Assembly (NCBI RefSeq): GCF_001424165.1
Contig: NZ_LMOJ01000024.1
Location: forward strand, 55,025 to 119,024
Direction: 5' to 3'
From: Massilia sp. Leaf139
Lineage (GTDB): Bacteria; Pseudomonadota; Gammaproteobacteria; Burkholderiales; Burkholderiaceae_D
DNA length: 64,000 nt
Shown one piece after another: positions 19,565 through 28,294 of the stretch (its first letter is position 1; every line of letters begins with the position of its first letter). The position numbers and the translations under genes are program-made. The notes under the pieces are model-generated. The model saw only the letters and a list, made by a program, of their open reading frames with translations. It made no database searches and was not told the DNA's origin.

Positions 19565-20443
19565 CTATCCGATTACCGGCGTGCTGGATTGCCCGGGAGA
19601 CAAGGGAATTTTCAAGCTGACCTCGGTGCCATGGCCGCGCGCGCCGCTTACCACGAGGTGGCCGCGGTGAGCGGCGACACGCTCGACCAGGTCGAGCAGG
19701 CCGTAGCTGTTGGGCTTGCGGGGGGCGTCCGTATCGAAGCCGATGCCGTTGTCGGTGACCGTCATGGTCAGCCGGTTGGCGCCGGTATCGAGGCGCACGA
19801 CGACGCGACTCGCCAGCGAATGCCGGCAAACATTGTTCAGGGACTCCTGCAGCACGCGGTGCACGGTCAACACTTCCTCTTCGCCAAGAATCGAATCGCT
19901 CATGCCGGGGCTCGCGCACAGCTCGCACGCGATGCCGCTGGCACGCTCGAATTTGCGCAATTCCACTTCGATGGTGGCGCGCAGGCCCAGCTCGAGGCAG
20001 GGCGGGCGCAACTCGCCCAGCATCTCCTTTACCGAGCGCAGCGTGAGGTCGACATTGTCGAGGGCGGCGCCGATGCGGTCGCGCAGTTGGCGGTGGCGGC
20101 CGGTCGTCTGCTGGCGCATCATGACGATGTCCATGCGCAGCGCCAGCAGGTTCTGGGCCAGCGAATCGTGCAGGCGGCGCGAGATCTGCCGGCGTTCGTC
20201 TTCGCGGGTGGCGTGCTGGTGGGCGAGCAGGTCGTGCAGCTTCTGTTCCGACTGGCGCAGCGCCACTTCGGCCCGCTCGCATGCGAAGATCTTTTCCACC
20301 AGCGCCTGGTTGACCAGCATTTGATCCTGGGCTACGCGCAGCATGGATGCTTCGCGCTCGTCGTCGCACGCGTCTGGCGCCGGCGCGCCATGCGGTTCGC
20401 CTCTCCCTGTCTGGGCGCCGTGGCCGAAAGGATGTATAGGCAT
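19565..20443 (-). CDS. Soluble NarL-type sensor histidine kinase (HisKA_3)
   Basis: A 292-aa kinase with no membrane segment. A coiled-coil region (LVEKIFACERAEVALRQSEQ) leads to the HisKA_3 dimerisation box with phospho-acceptor His (RRLHDSLAQNLLALRM). The HATPase domain follows: N-box LQESLNNVCRH, DNGIGFD, and GHGTEVSLKIP. No response regulator is adjacent. Being upstream of the unknown protein and the KaiC-like ATPase on the same strand, it may form one signalling unit with them. The start is uncertain: ATGs at 20443, 20479 and 20533 are all possible and none has a strong ribosome-binding site. Confidence 0.8.
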   Translation of the reverse strand: MPIHPFGHGAQTGRGEPHGAPAPDACDDEREASMLRVAQDQMLVNQALVEKIFACERAEVALRQSEQKLHDLLAHQHATREDERRQISRRLHDSLAQNLLALRMDIVMMRQQTTGRHRQLRDRIGAALDNVDLTLRSVKEMLGELRPPCLELGLRATIEVELRKFERASGIACELCASPGMSDSILGEEEVLTVHRVLQESLNNVCRHSLASRVVVRLDTGANRLTMTVTDNGIGFDTDAPRKPNSYGLLDLVERVAAHRGHLVVSGARGHGTEVSLKIPLSPGQSSTPVIG

Positions 20444-20699
20444 GTTCGAGAGCAGGTTGATTCGCCGCAAAGAACCCATTGACGTAAACAGTTTCCTAGC
20501 CCAGAAGCTAGGGAGTTTCGATCGCCAAGTCAAGCGAAAGCAGTGGCTGGCAAGGAATTTGAGACGAGATGCTGTCTATCCAACAGACGTTGGAACCGGC
20601 GCGGGAGGAATGGTTCACGCACGGACTCGCCTGGAACCGGTGCGGCGCGGGAGGGCTTGCGCCAGATCGTGAGCGGCGCAATTAAAGCGCCGGCCGTGC

Positions 20700-22163
20700 C
20701 TACATCAGGATGACGTCGTACTGTTCCTGGTGATAGCCCTTTTCGACCTGCAGCGAAATCTTCTTGCCGATGAAGTCGCCCAGCATCGCCAGGTGCTGCG
20801 ATTCTTCCTCGAGGAAGAGGTCGACCACTTCCTGGGAGGCGAGGATGCGGAATTCGCGCGGGTTGAATTGCTTGGCTTCGCGCAGCAGTTCGCGCAGGAT
20901 TTCGTAGCAGATCGTGCGCGAGGTTTTGACTTGCCCCTTGCCTGCGCAGGCGGGGCAGGGCTCGCACAGGATGTGGGCGAGCGACTCGCGCGTGCGCTTC
21001 CTCGTCATTTCGACCAGGCCCAGGGCCGAGAAGCCGCTCACCGACACCTTGGTGCGGTCGCGCGCCAGGGTTTTCTTGAGTTCCGCGAGCACCTGGTTGC
21101 GGTGCTCGTTGTTCTCCATGTCGATGAAGTCGAGGATGATGATGCCGCCCAGGTTGCGCAGGCGCAGCTGGCGCGCGATCGCATGCGCCGCTTCCAGGTT
21201 GGTCTTGAAAATGGTATCCGCGAAATTGCGGCCGCCGACATAGCCGCCGGTATTCACGTCGATCGTCGTCATCGCCTCGGTCTGGTCGACGATCAGGTAG
21301 CCGCCGCTTTTCAGATCGACGCGCCGGCCCAACGCACGCAGGATCTCTTCCTCGACGCCATACAGGTCGAACAGCGGGCGCTCGCCGGTGTAGTGCTGCA
21401 GGCGCGCCAGCACGCTCGGCGTGTAGATTTTGGCGAACTCGACCAGCATGGCGTGGTTCTCGCGCGAATCGACCTGGATCGTCGCCGTCTCATCGTGCAC
21501 GAAGTCGCGCAGTACCCGCTGGGCCAGGTTCAGATCCTGGTACAGCAGGCTGGTCGCCGGACGGGTACGCGCGCCGTTCTGGATCGCGGCCCAGGTTTTG
21601 CGGAGGTAATCGATGTCGGCCAGCAGGTCGGTGTCGGACGCTTCCTCGGCCTGGGTGCGGACGATGTAGCCGCCCTTTTCCTCGCTCGGGAGCAGGGCCG
21701 CCATGCGCGTGCGCAGCAGTTCGCGGTCGGCTTCCTTCTCGATCTTTTGCGAGATGCCGATGTGGTTATCCTGCGGCAGGTACACCAGCATGCGCCCGGC
21801 GATCGAGATCTGGGTCGACAGGCGCGCGCCCTTGGTGCCGATCGGATCCTTGATCACCTGCACCGTCAGCACCTGGCCGTCGAAGAGCAGCTTTTCGATC
21901 GGCGTCGGCGGCGTGTTCGAATTGTCGTGCGGCCGCGCTTCCCAGATATCGGCCACGTGGAGAAAGGCGGCGCGCTCCAGGCCGATGTCGATGAAGGCCG
22001 ACTGCATTCCCGGCAGGACGCGCACGACCTTGCCCGAGTACACATTCCCGGCCAGGCCGCGCGTCAGCGTGCGTTCGATGTGCAACTCCTGCACCGCGCC
22101 CTGCAGAACCAGCGCCACGCGCGTTTCCTGCGGAGTGATATTGATGAGGATGTCTTCGTTCAT
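20700..22163 (-). CDS. rng: Ribonuclease G
   Basis: A 487-aa endoribonuclease for 16S rRNA 5'-end maturation and mRNA decay. It has an N-terminal S1 domain (VYSGKVVRVLPGMQSAFIDIG), the catalytic DNase I-like region with Asp residues in TTIDVNTGGYVGG and IIILDFIDM, and the zinc-link motif CEPCPACAGKG. The length fits RNase G; the long C-terminal scaffold of RNase E is absent. It ends the purD-hemF-nadD-rsfS-rlmH-maf-rng strand run. A gap of 256 bp separates it from the histidine kinase gene. Confidence 0.94.
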   Translation of the reverse strand: MNEDILINITPQETRVALVLQGAVQELHIERTLTRGLAGNVYSGKVVRVLPGMQSAFIDIGLERAAFLHVADIWEARPHDNSNTPPTPIEKLLFDGQVLTVQVIKDPIGTKGARLSTQISIAGRMLVYLPQDNHIGISQKIEKEADRELLRTRMAALLPSEEKGGYIVRTQAEEASDTDLLADIDYLRKTWAAIQNGARTRPATSLLYQDLNLAQRVLRDFVHDETATIQVDSRENHAMLVEFAKIYTPSVLARLQHYTGERPLFDLYGVEEEILRALGRRVDLKSGGYLIVDQTEAMTTIDVNTGGYVGGRNFADTIFKTNLEAAHAIARQLRLRNLGGIIILDFIDMENNEHRNQVLAELKKTLARDRTKVSVSGFSALGLVEMTRKRTRESLAHILCEPCPACAGKGQVKTSRTICYEILRELLREAKQFNPREFRILASQEVVDLFLEEESQHLAMLGDFIGKKISLQVEKGYHQEQYDVILM

Positions 22164-22300
22164 GGCACGCTGCGCACTGGGATATTGTTCAGAGTGCCAT
22201 GATACACGCCCGGCAAAGGCGGCGGCGGGGGAAAGCGGTTTTACGGGGGGAGTGATGGGGCAATGGCGGGACGGGAGGAGGGTAATATGCCGCCCGTTTT

Positions 22301-22416
22301 ACGTAGGGTGGGCTCTCGAGCCCACGTGGTACGGCCGAGGATCAACCGAACCGTGTCCCAATGGCCTCGCCGTTGAGCGCACGCCGTACCGCGTGGGCAT
22401 GAGTGCCCACCCTACC
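22301..22416. repeat. REP/BIME pair (copy C) between rng and maf
   Basis: Two units face each other: 22301-22334 (GTAGGGTGGGCTCTCGAGCCC, then ACGTGGTACGG) and 22383-22416 (CCGTACCGCGTGGGCA, then TGCCCACCCTAC). The right unit ends directly against the maf stop codon. This suggests a role at the 3' end of the maf transcript. Confidence 0.8.
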
Positions 22417-23034
22417 TTAGATGACGACGCCGGCCTTGCGCAGCAGCGCCGCCGTCTCGAACAACGGCAAGCCCATGATCCCCGAATGGCTGCCCTCGAT
22501 ATGCTCGACGAACAGCGCCGCCAGCCCCTGGATGCCGTAGGCGCCGGCCTTGTCGTAGGGCTCGGGCGTGGCGCAATAGGCGCGGATGGCTTGCGGGGTG
22601 AGCTTGGCGAAGCGCACGTTCGAGACCTGGGTGACGTGCTCGGCCATGTCGGTGAAGTGCACCGCGACCGTGGTCAGCACCTGATGGGTGCGGCCCGACA
22701 GGCGCTCGAGCATGGCCGCGGCTTCCGCCGGATCGGCGGGCTTGCCGAGGATCTCGTTGTCGAGCGTCACGGTGGTGTCGGCCGTGAGCACGGGGCGCAG
22801 CGGCTGGCGCCGCTGTTGCAGCACGCGCCAGGCAAAAGCGCCTTTCTCGAGCGCGACGCGCACCACATAGTCGTGCGCCGGCTCGCCCGGACGCACGTCC
22901 TCGGTGACGTCGGCGCCGCGCGCCGGGTCGCTGCGCAGCATCAGCAGGTCGAAATCCACGCCGACCTGGCGCAGCAGTTCGCGGCGCCGCGGGCTTTTCG
23001 AGGCGAGGTAGATTTTTTTGTCGAGGACTTTCAT
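22417..23034 (-). CDS. maf: Maf-family nucleoside triphosphate pyrophosphatase
   Basis: A 205-aa cytoplasmic house-cleaning enzyme hydrolysing non-canonical or dTTP/UTP-type nucleotides. The N-terminus has the Maf motif (IYLASKSPRRRELLRQVGVDF), followed by ADTTVTLDNEILGKP and YDKAGAYGIQG with the catalytic Asp/Lys residues. Start 23034 is chosen because MKVLDKKIYLAS matches the usual N-terminus; it lies 14 bases after rlmH, so the genes are co-transcribed. The YhdE-type (dTTPase) rather than YceF-type assignment is likely from SKSPRRRELL. Confidence 0.92.
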   Translation of the reverse strand: MKVLDKKIYLASKSPRRRELLRQVGVDFDLLMLRSDPARGADVTEDVRPGEPAHDYVVRVALEKGAFAWRVLQQRRQPLRPVLTADTTVTLDNEILGKPADPAEAAAMLERLSGRTHQVLTTVAVHFTDMAEHVTQVSNVRFAKLTPQAIRAYCATPEPYDKAGAYGIQGLAALFVEHIEGSHSGIMGLPLFETAALLRKAGVVI

Positions 23035-23048
23035 GGGAGCTTTGGCCG

Positions 23049-23519
23049 TCAGACGCGGTGGTACGGATGATTCTGGGTAATGGACCATGCGCGGTAAAGC
23101 TGTTCCGCCAGCATCACGCGCACGACCCCGTGCGGAAGCGTCATGCTGGAAATGCGGATCAATCCTTCGGCACGCGCTTTCAGTTCCGGATCGAGGCCGT
23201 CGGCCCCGCCGATAAGGAAGGCCGTGTCGCGGCCATCCTGCAGCCAGCCCAGCAATTGCTGGGACAGGCCGACACTGGTCAGATCCTTGCCGCGCTCGTC
23301 GAGCGCGATGATGCGCACGCCTTTCGGCAATGCGGCTTCGATGCGCTCGCGTTCGAGCGCCATCGCGGTGGCGGCCGTCTTGCTGCCGGAACGTTCGACC
23401 GGTTTGATCTCCTTGAGAACGATGCGCAGCTCGGGCGGCATGCGCTTCGTGTACTCGGAAAAGCCGGTTTCGATCCAGGCCGGCATTTTATGGCCGACCG
23501 CGGCGATGATCAGTTGCAT
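23049..23519 (-). CDS. rlmH: 23S rRNA pseudouridine-1915 N3-methyltransferase RlmH
   Basis: A 156-aa SPOUT methyltransferase acting on the 70S ribosome at helix 69. It shows the knot residues [32 protein letters not shown] and the C-terminal NHPYHR motif that binds the pseudouridine. Length is exactly typical. It lies between rsfS (17 bases upstream) and maf, as in other betaproteobacteria. Confidence 0.95.
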   Translation of the reverse strand: MQLIIAAVGHKMPAWIETGFSEYTKRMPPELRIVLKEIKPVERSGSKTAATAMALERERIEAALPKGVRIIALDERGKDLTSVGLSQQLLGWLQDGRDTAFLIGGADGLDPELKARAEGLIRISSMTLPHGVVRVMLAEQLYRAWSITQNHPYHRV

Positions 23520-23536
23520 TGAAACTCAGGTAAAAA

Positions 23537-24238
23537 TTACTCGGCGGCCTTCTTGGTGACGCGCTTGATGACTTTCTTCGCAGGCACGGCGCCTTCGGCG
23601 GCGGCCGGTGCGGCAAGCTTGCGCTTCGGCGGCTTGGCCTTGGTCGCCTCGACGGCGGCGATCTCGGTCTTGCTCGGGCCGACGCGCACGGTCTTGCCGA
23701 CGGCTTTCGACACGGCCTTGGCAACGGCTTTCTTGGCCGGCGCTTTCACGGCGGTCGTCTTGGCGGCGGCTTTGCGTGCAGCCGGCTTGCGTTCGTTGAC
23801 CGGCTTCACTTCCGGCGCGGCCTGGTTGGCGGCCAGGTGCTTCGACTTCACTTTCGGCTCGGCGGCCTCAAGCGCCTCAGGCGTCGACTTGCGCTTGGCG
23901 GCGCCCAGCTTGACCGGCTTCTCGCCCCAGATTTCTTCGAGGCGGTAGTACTGGCGGATGGCCGGCTGCATGATGTGGACGATCATGTCGCCGAGGTCGA
24001 CCAGCACCCATTCACCGGTGTCCTCGCCTTCCATGCCGACGATGTCGCCGCCCGCTTCCTTGACCTTGTCGCGCACCGATGCGGCCAGCGCCTTGGTCTG
24101 GCGGTTCGAGGTACCCGAAACCACCGCAATCCGGTCGAACAGGCTGGTCAGCCCGGTCGTATCGAACAGCATGATCTCCTGGCCCTTGACGTCTTCGAGG
24201 GCGTCCACGACGACCGTTTGCAGTTTTTTGATATCCAT
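23537..24238 (-). CDS. rsfS: Ribosomal silencing factor RsfS with a long Ala/Lys-rich C-terminal tail
   Basis: Binds uL14 and blocks 50S-30S joining when nutrients are short. The 233-aa protein has a normal RsfS core at residues 1-112 (VVDALEDVKGQEIMLFDTTGL; GDIVGMEGEDTGEWVLVDLGD; QQ-like YYRLEEIWG). About 120 extra residues follow, rich in Ala, Lys and Pro (AAAKTTAVKAPAKKAVAKA), like histone H1-type tails. Usual RsfS length is ~105-120 aa, so the tail roughly doubles the protein. The start overlaps the nadD stop by one base (TAATG). Confidence 0.92.
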   Translation of the reverse strand: MDIKKLQTVVVDALEDVKGQEIMLFDTTGLTSLFDRIAVVSGTSNRQTKALAASVRDKVKEAGGDIVGMEGEDTGEWVLVDLGDMIVHIMQPAIRQYYRLEEIWGEKPVKLGAAKRKSTPEALEAAEPKVKSKHLAANQAAPEVKPVNERKPAARKAAAKTTAVKAPAKKAVAKAVSKAVGKTVRVGPSKTEIAAVEATKAKPPKRKLAAPAAAEGAVPAKKVIKRVTKKAAE

Positions 24239-24927
24239 TAGTTCTTGTATAAATGATGTTGTTGAATATAGTCTAGCACTACCGGCGCGACGAGCGAGTT
24301 CACGTCTGTACGTGGCCCGTCCTGCGGTTCGCCTTCCTTGCGCAGCAGGGCGCGCACCCGGGTGGCCGAGATATCGACCGCCAGTGTGTGCGCCAGGCAT
24401 ACCAGGCCCGCGGGCTTAATACGCACTTGTTCTGGTGGCGCCAGGCGCGGCGCCAGTTCTTCCGCCACCGCTTGCGGCAGCGCATCCTGTTCCAGGGTGT
24501 AACCCGGCCGCGCCGCCACCGCGATATTGGCCAGCGCGAACAGCTCGCGCCATTCGCGCCAGCTGTCGAGGTTCTGCAACTGGTCGGCGCCCATCAGGAA
24601 GACGATCGATGCCTCCGGCCCGAATTCCGCGCGCAGGCCGCGCAGGGTCTCGACCGTATAGGTCGAGGTACCGCGTTCGATTTCACGCTGGTCGATGACG
24701 ACCGGCACCTCCTCGCCGAGTTCGCGGAAGGCCAGTTCCAGCATCGCCACGCGCTCGGCGTCGCTCGCCTGCAGGGAGGACTTCTGCCAGGGCTTGGCCG
24801 GCATCACGTGCAGCGCGGTCGGTTTCAATAACGCGCAAAACAGCCGCGCCAGCGCGACGTGGCCATGGTGGACGGGATCGAAACTGCCGCCGAGCAGGGC
24901 GATGCAGGTGCTCACGGGATGTTGCAC
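24238..24927 (-). CDS. nadD: Nicotinate-nucleotide adenylyltransferase NadD
   Basis: A 229-aa enzyme converting nicotinate mononucleotide plus ATP to deamido-NAD in NAD synthesis. The nucleotidyltransferase motif LLGGSFDPVHHGHVALA and the C-terminal ISATRVRALLR motif are clear. The start appears to be GTG at 24927, ten bases after the hemF stop; a second in-frame GTG lies 12 bases downstream and cannot be excluded. It overlaps rsfS by one base. Confidence 0.93.
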   Translation of the reverse strand: MQHPVSTCIALLGGSFDPVHHGHVALARLFCALLKPTALHVMPAKPWQKSSLQASDAERVAMLELAFRELGEEVPVVIDQREIERGTSTYTVETLRGLRAEFGPEASIVFLMGADQLQNLDSWREWRELFALANIAVAARPGYTLEQDALPQAVAEELAPRLAPPEQVRIKPAGLVCLAHTLAVDISATRVRALLRKEGEPQDGPRTDVNSLVAPVVLDYIQQHHLYKN

Positions 24928-24937
24928 TGAATGCGGC

Positions 24938-25849
24938 TCACTTGGCGAGCCAGTCGCGGTGCGGCAGGAAGTCAGTGTACAAGGCCGCTTCAGCCGTGCC
25001 CGGTTCCGGCTGCCAGTCGTAGCGCCATTTCACGATCGGCGGCAGCGACATCAGGATCGCCTCCGTGCGGCCGCCCGACTGCAGGCCGAAGTGCGTGCCG
25101 CGATCCCAGACCAGGTTGAACTCGACATAGCGGCCGCGGCGGTAAGCCTGGAAATCGCGCTCGCGTTCGCCGTAGGGCGTGTCCTTGCGCGCTTGCAGGA
25201 TCGGCAGGTAGGCGTCGATGAAACCGTCGCCGGCGCTGCGCACCATGGCGAAGGCTTCGTCGAACGGGAGTTCGTTGAAGTCGTCGAAGAAGATGCCGCC
25301 GACGCCGCGCGCTTCCTTGCGGTGCTTGATATAAAAATACTCGTCGCACCACTTTTTGAAACGCGGGTAGAACGCGTCGCCATATGGGGCGAGGGCGTCG
25401 TGGCAGACCTGGTGGAAGTGGCGCGCGTCGTCCAGGTTGCCGTAATAGGGCGTCAGATCCATGCCGCCGCCGAACCACCAGACGGGCTCTTGACCCTCGG
25501 CTGTGGCTTCGAAGAAGCGCACGTTCATGTGCACCGTCGGCGCGTAGGGATTACGTGGATGCAGCACCAGCGACACACCCATCGCTTCCCAGGCGCGGCC
25601 GGCCAGTTCGGGGCGGCTCGCCGCTGCCGACGGCGGCAGGTTGGCGCCCATCACATGCGAAAAATTCACGCCGCCGCGTTCGAGCACGTTGCCTTCCTCG
25701 ATCAGGCGCGAGATGCCGCCGCCGCCTTCCGGGCGTTCCCAGCTATCTTGCAGGAACGGCTTGCCGTCCACCGCTTCCAGGGCCGCGACGATGCGTTGCT
25801 GCAGGTCGAGCAGCCAGGCTTTGATGGCGGACGGGGAGGGCGTGGACAT
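24938..25849 (-). CDS. hemF: Oxygen-dependent coproporphyrinogen III oxidase HemF
   Basis: A 303-aa cytoplasmic dimeric enzyme that makes protoporphyrinogen IX using O2. Signature stretches: [54 protein letters not shown] and [17 protein letters not shown], each as in the family. It starts the strand run hemF-nadD-rsfS-rlmH-maf-rng. The window also has hemN, the oxygen-independent counterpart, behind an FNR-type box, so the cell can switch enzymes with oxygen. Confidence 0.95.
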   Translation of the reverse strand: MSTPSPSAIKAWLLDLQQRIVAALEAVDGKPFLQDSWERPEGGGGISRLIEEGNVLERGGVNFSHVMGANLPPSAAASRPELAGRAWEAMGVSLVLHPRNPYAPTVHMNVRFFEATAEGQEPVWWFGGGMDLTPYYGNLDDARHFHQVCHDALAPYGDAFYPRFKKWCDEYFYIKHRKEARGVGGIFFDDFNELPFDEAFAMVRSAGDGFIDAYLPILQARKDTPYGERERDFQAYRRGRYVEFNLVWDRGTHFGLQSGGRTEAILMSLPPIVKWRYDWQPEPGTAEAALYTDFLPHRDWLAK

Positions 25850-25940
25850 GAAGGATGGGGCGTGAAAGAAAAATAAGAGGGGGATTGTACACTGCGGCAG
25901 TGTGGGGGTGCTAATCGGGCCGCCTTTGGTCAAGCGATGC

Positions 25941-26079
25941 GTCCGCGTGGGCTCGGGGAGCCCACCCTACGTTACACGGCGGCCAACGATTGTGTCGAGA
26001 CCGTGGCGTACCGTAGGGGTCATCGAGGCCAATGGCCTCGATGACGGGTTCACCGGGCTCCCCGAGCCCACGCGGTACT
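25941..26079. repeat. REP/BIME pair (copy D) with a nested hairpin, between purD and hemF
   Basis: Left unit 25941-25975 (CGCGTGGGCTCGGGGAGCCC, then ACCCTACGTTAC). Right unit 26006-26079 in opposite orientation. The right unit is split by an inserted perfect hairpin, arms TCATCGAGGCC and GGCCTCGATGA around AAT, so the usual CCGTAGGG start and the GGCTCCCCGAGCCC end lie ~45 bases apart. Confidence 0.75.
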
Positions 26080-26103
26080 AACGGTTCCGGAATCGAAACG
26101 CGC

Positions 26104-27369
26104 TTACTTGATCCCGCGCCACCCGATATCGCGGCGGAACTGGGCGCCATCGAAGCGGATCTTCTCCACGCCCTCGTAGGCCTGCTTCTGCGCCATCTTG
26201 ACGCTGTCGCCCAGGCCCACGACGCACAGCACGCGCCCGCCATTGGTCTGCAAATTGCCACCGACGACGCTGGTGCCGGCATGGAAGGTCACGCATTCCG
26301 GCGTCTCCGCGGGAATGCCGTCGATGAGATCGCCCTTGCGCGGGCTGTCCGGATAGCCGCTGGCCGCCATCACCACGCCCACGGCCGTGCGCCGATCCCA
26401 TTCGAGTTCCACTGCGTCGAGCGTGCCGTTGCAGGCGTGTTCCAGCACCGTGAGGTAATCGCTTTTCAGGCGCGCCATGATCGGCTGGGTTTCCGGGTCG
26501 CCCATGCGGCAATTGAATTCCAGCGTGCGCGGATTCCCCTCGCTGTCGATCATCAGGCCGGCGTACAGGAAGCCGGTGAACACGATGCCGTCCTTGGCCA
26601 TGCCCTGGACGGTCGGGTTGATGATCTCGCGCATCACGCGCGCATGCATGGCCGGGGTGACGATCGGGGCCGGCGAATAGGCGCCCATGCCGCCCGTGTT
26701 CGGGCCTTCGTCGTGATCCTTCAGACGCTTGTGATCCTGCGAGGTGGCCATCGGCAGGATGTGCTTGCCGTCGCACATGACGATGAAACTCGCTTCCTCG
26801 CCCGCCAGGAATTCCTCGATCACGATGCGCGCGCCGGCGTCGCCGAAGGCGTTATCGGACAGCATGTGGTCGACCGCGCCGTGCGCTTCTTCCAGCGACA
26901 TGGCCACGACGACACCCTTGCCGGCCGCCAGGCCGTCGGCCTTGATGACGATCGGCGCGCCATTGGCGTCGATGTAGGCATGCGCCTGGGCAGCGTCGGA
27001 GAAAGTCTGGTACTTCGCGGTCGGGATGCCGTGGCGTTGCATGAAGGCCTTGGCGAAGTCCTTCGAACTTTCCAGCTGCGCCGCCTCGCGCGTCGGCCCG
27101 AAGATTTTCAGGCCGCGCGCGCGGAACAGGTTGACGATGCCGGCGGCCAGCGGGCCTTCCGGGCCGACCAGGGTCAGCGCGATGTGCTCGGCCACAACGA
27201 AATCGGCCAGCGCGGCCGGATCGGTGATGTCGACGTTCACCAGGCGCGGGTCGCGCGCGGTGCCGCCATTGCCGGGTGCGACATACACCATCTGCACGCG
27301 TTCGGATTGGGCCAGTTTCCAGGCCAGGGCGTGTTCACGGCCGCCGGAGCCGACTACCAGGATTTTCAT
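26104..27369 (-). CDS. purD: Phosphoribosylamine--glycine ligase PurD
   Basis: A 421-aa ATP-grasp ligase of de novo purine synthesis (GAR synthetase). The N-terminal motif KILVVGSGGREHALAWKL, the VGPEGPLAAGIVNLF segment, the ATP-grasp Lys region (APIVIKADGLAAGKGV) and the family signature EFNCRMGDPETQ are all present. It follows yebC on the same strand by 21 bases and precedes hemF with a BIME between. Confidence 0.96.
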   Translation of the reverse strand: MKILVVGSGGREHALAWKLAQSERVQMVYVAPGNGGTARDPRLVNVDITDPAALADFVVAEHIALTLVGPEGPLAAGIVNLFRARGLKIFGPTREAAQLESSKDFAKAFMQRHGIPTAKYQTFSDAAQAHAYIDANGAPIVIKADGLAAGKGVVVAMSLEEAHGAVDHMLSDNAFGDAGARIVIEEFLAGEEASFIVMCDGKHILPMATSQDHKRLKDHDEGPNTGGMGAYSPAPIVTPAMHARVMREIINPTVQGMAKDGIVFTGFLYAGLMIDSEGNPRTLEFNCRMGDPETQPIMARLKSDYLTVLEHACNGTLDAVELEWDRRTAVGVVMAASGYPDSPRKGDLIDGIPAETPECVTFHAGTSVVGGNLQTNGGRVLCVVGLGDSVKMAQKQAYEGVEKIRFDGAQFRRDIGWRGIK

Positions 27370-27390
27370 GGGCGCTCGCGCTTATGCTGG

Positions 27391-28116
27391 TTATTCGCCG
27401 ATGACGGCGTTGGTATAGATTTCCTGCACGTCGTCCAGGTTTTCCAGCGCGTCGAGCAGCTTTTGCATCTTGATCGCGTCTTCGCCGGTGAATTCGGTCT
27501 CGGTCGCAGGCTTCATGATGACTTCGGCCACCTCGGCCTTGAAGCCGGCCTTTTCCAGGGCATCCTTGACGTTCGAGAAGGCGAACGGATCGCACAGCAC
27601 TTCGAAGCCGCCTTCCTCGTCCTGCACCACGTCTTCGGCGCCGGCTTCCAGCGCCGCTTCCATCAGCTTGTCCTCGTCCACGCCGGGCGCGAACAGGAAC
27701 TGGCCGGTGTGCTTGAACATGAAGGCGACCGAACCCTCGGTGCCCATGTTGCCGCCGAACTTGCTGAAGGCATGGCGCACTTCGGCCACGGTACGCACGC
27801 GGTTGTCGGTCATGCAGTCGACGATGATCGCCGCGCCGCCGATGCCGTAGCCTTCGTAGCGGATTTCCTCGTAGTTCACGCCTTCCAGGCTGCCCGAACC
27901 GCGCTGGATCGCGCGCGTGACGTTGTCCTTCGGCATGTTGGCGTCGGCCGCCTTGTCGACGGCCAGGCGCAGGCGCGGGTTGGCATCGATGTCGCCGCCA
28001 CCCATGCGCGCGGCGACCGTGATCTCCTTGATCAGGCGAGTCCAGATCTTGCCGCGCTTGGCGTCAGTTGCGGCTTTTTTGTGCTTGATGTTGGCCCATT
28101 TGCTGTGTCCAGCCAT
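27391..28116 (-). CDS. YebC/PmpR-family DNA-binding regulator or translation factor
   Basis: A 241-aa three-domain protein of the YebC/TACO1 family. The N-terminus [25 protein letters not shown] is invariant in the family. A good AAGGA site lies upstream of ATG 28116. Members act as transcriptional regulators (PmpR) or help ribosomes through polyproline stretches; which applies here cannot be told from sequence. It is the first gene of the yebC-purD pair. Confidence 0.95.
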   Translation of the reverse strand: MAGHSKWANIKHKKAATDAKRGKIWTRLIKEITVAARMGGGDIDANPRLRLAVDKAADANMPKDNVTRAIQRGSGSLEGVNYEEIRYEGYGIGGAAIIVDCMTDNRVRTVAEVRHAFSKFGGNMGTEGSVAFMFKHTGQFLFAPGVDEDKLMEAALEAGAEDVVQDEEGGFEVLCDPFAFSNVKDALEKAGFKAEVAEVIMKPATETEFTGEDAIKMQKLLDALENLDDVQEIYTNAVIGE

Positions 28117-28190
28117 GTCGAGAATTCCTTAGACGGTATGCAAGAATGGCCGACATTCTAGCATGCGCCCCGTCCGCCAAAAGTCCAAAA

Positions 28191-28289
28191 CGCGCCTGAA
28201 AACGCGCTCAAGGCAAGGCGCACCGTCGAAGACAGTACGCCTGTACGGCGAGACGGTGCAACGCCGCCATGAGTGCGTTTTCAGGTGCG
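28191..28289. repeat. Long imperfect inverted repeat between DUF2182 gene and yebC
   Basis: Arms 28191-28210 (CGCGCCTGAAAACGCGCTCA) and 28270-28289 match at about 18 of 20 positions in reverse complement. An inner stem (GCACCGTC at ~28220-28227 with GACGGTGC at ~28253-28260) and a small central stem (GTACGC/GCCGTAC-like) complete a ~100-base cruciform. It sits after the DUF2182 stop, in front of yebC. It could be a terminator-like or repeat-family element unlike the REP units elsewhere. Confidence 0.65.
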
Positions 28290-28294
28290 TCGGC

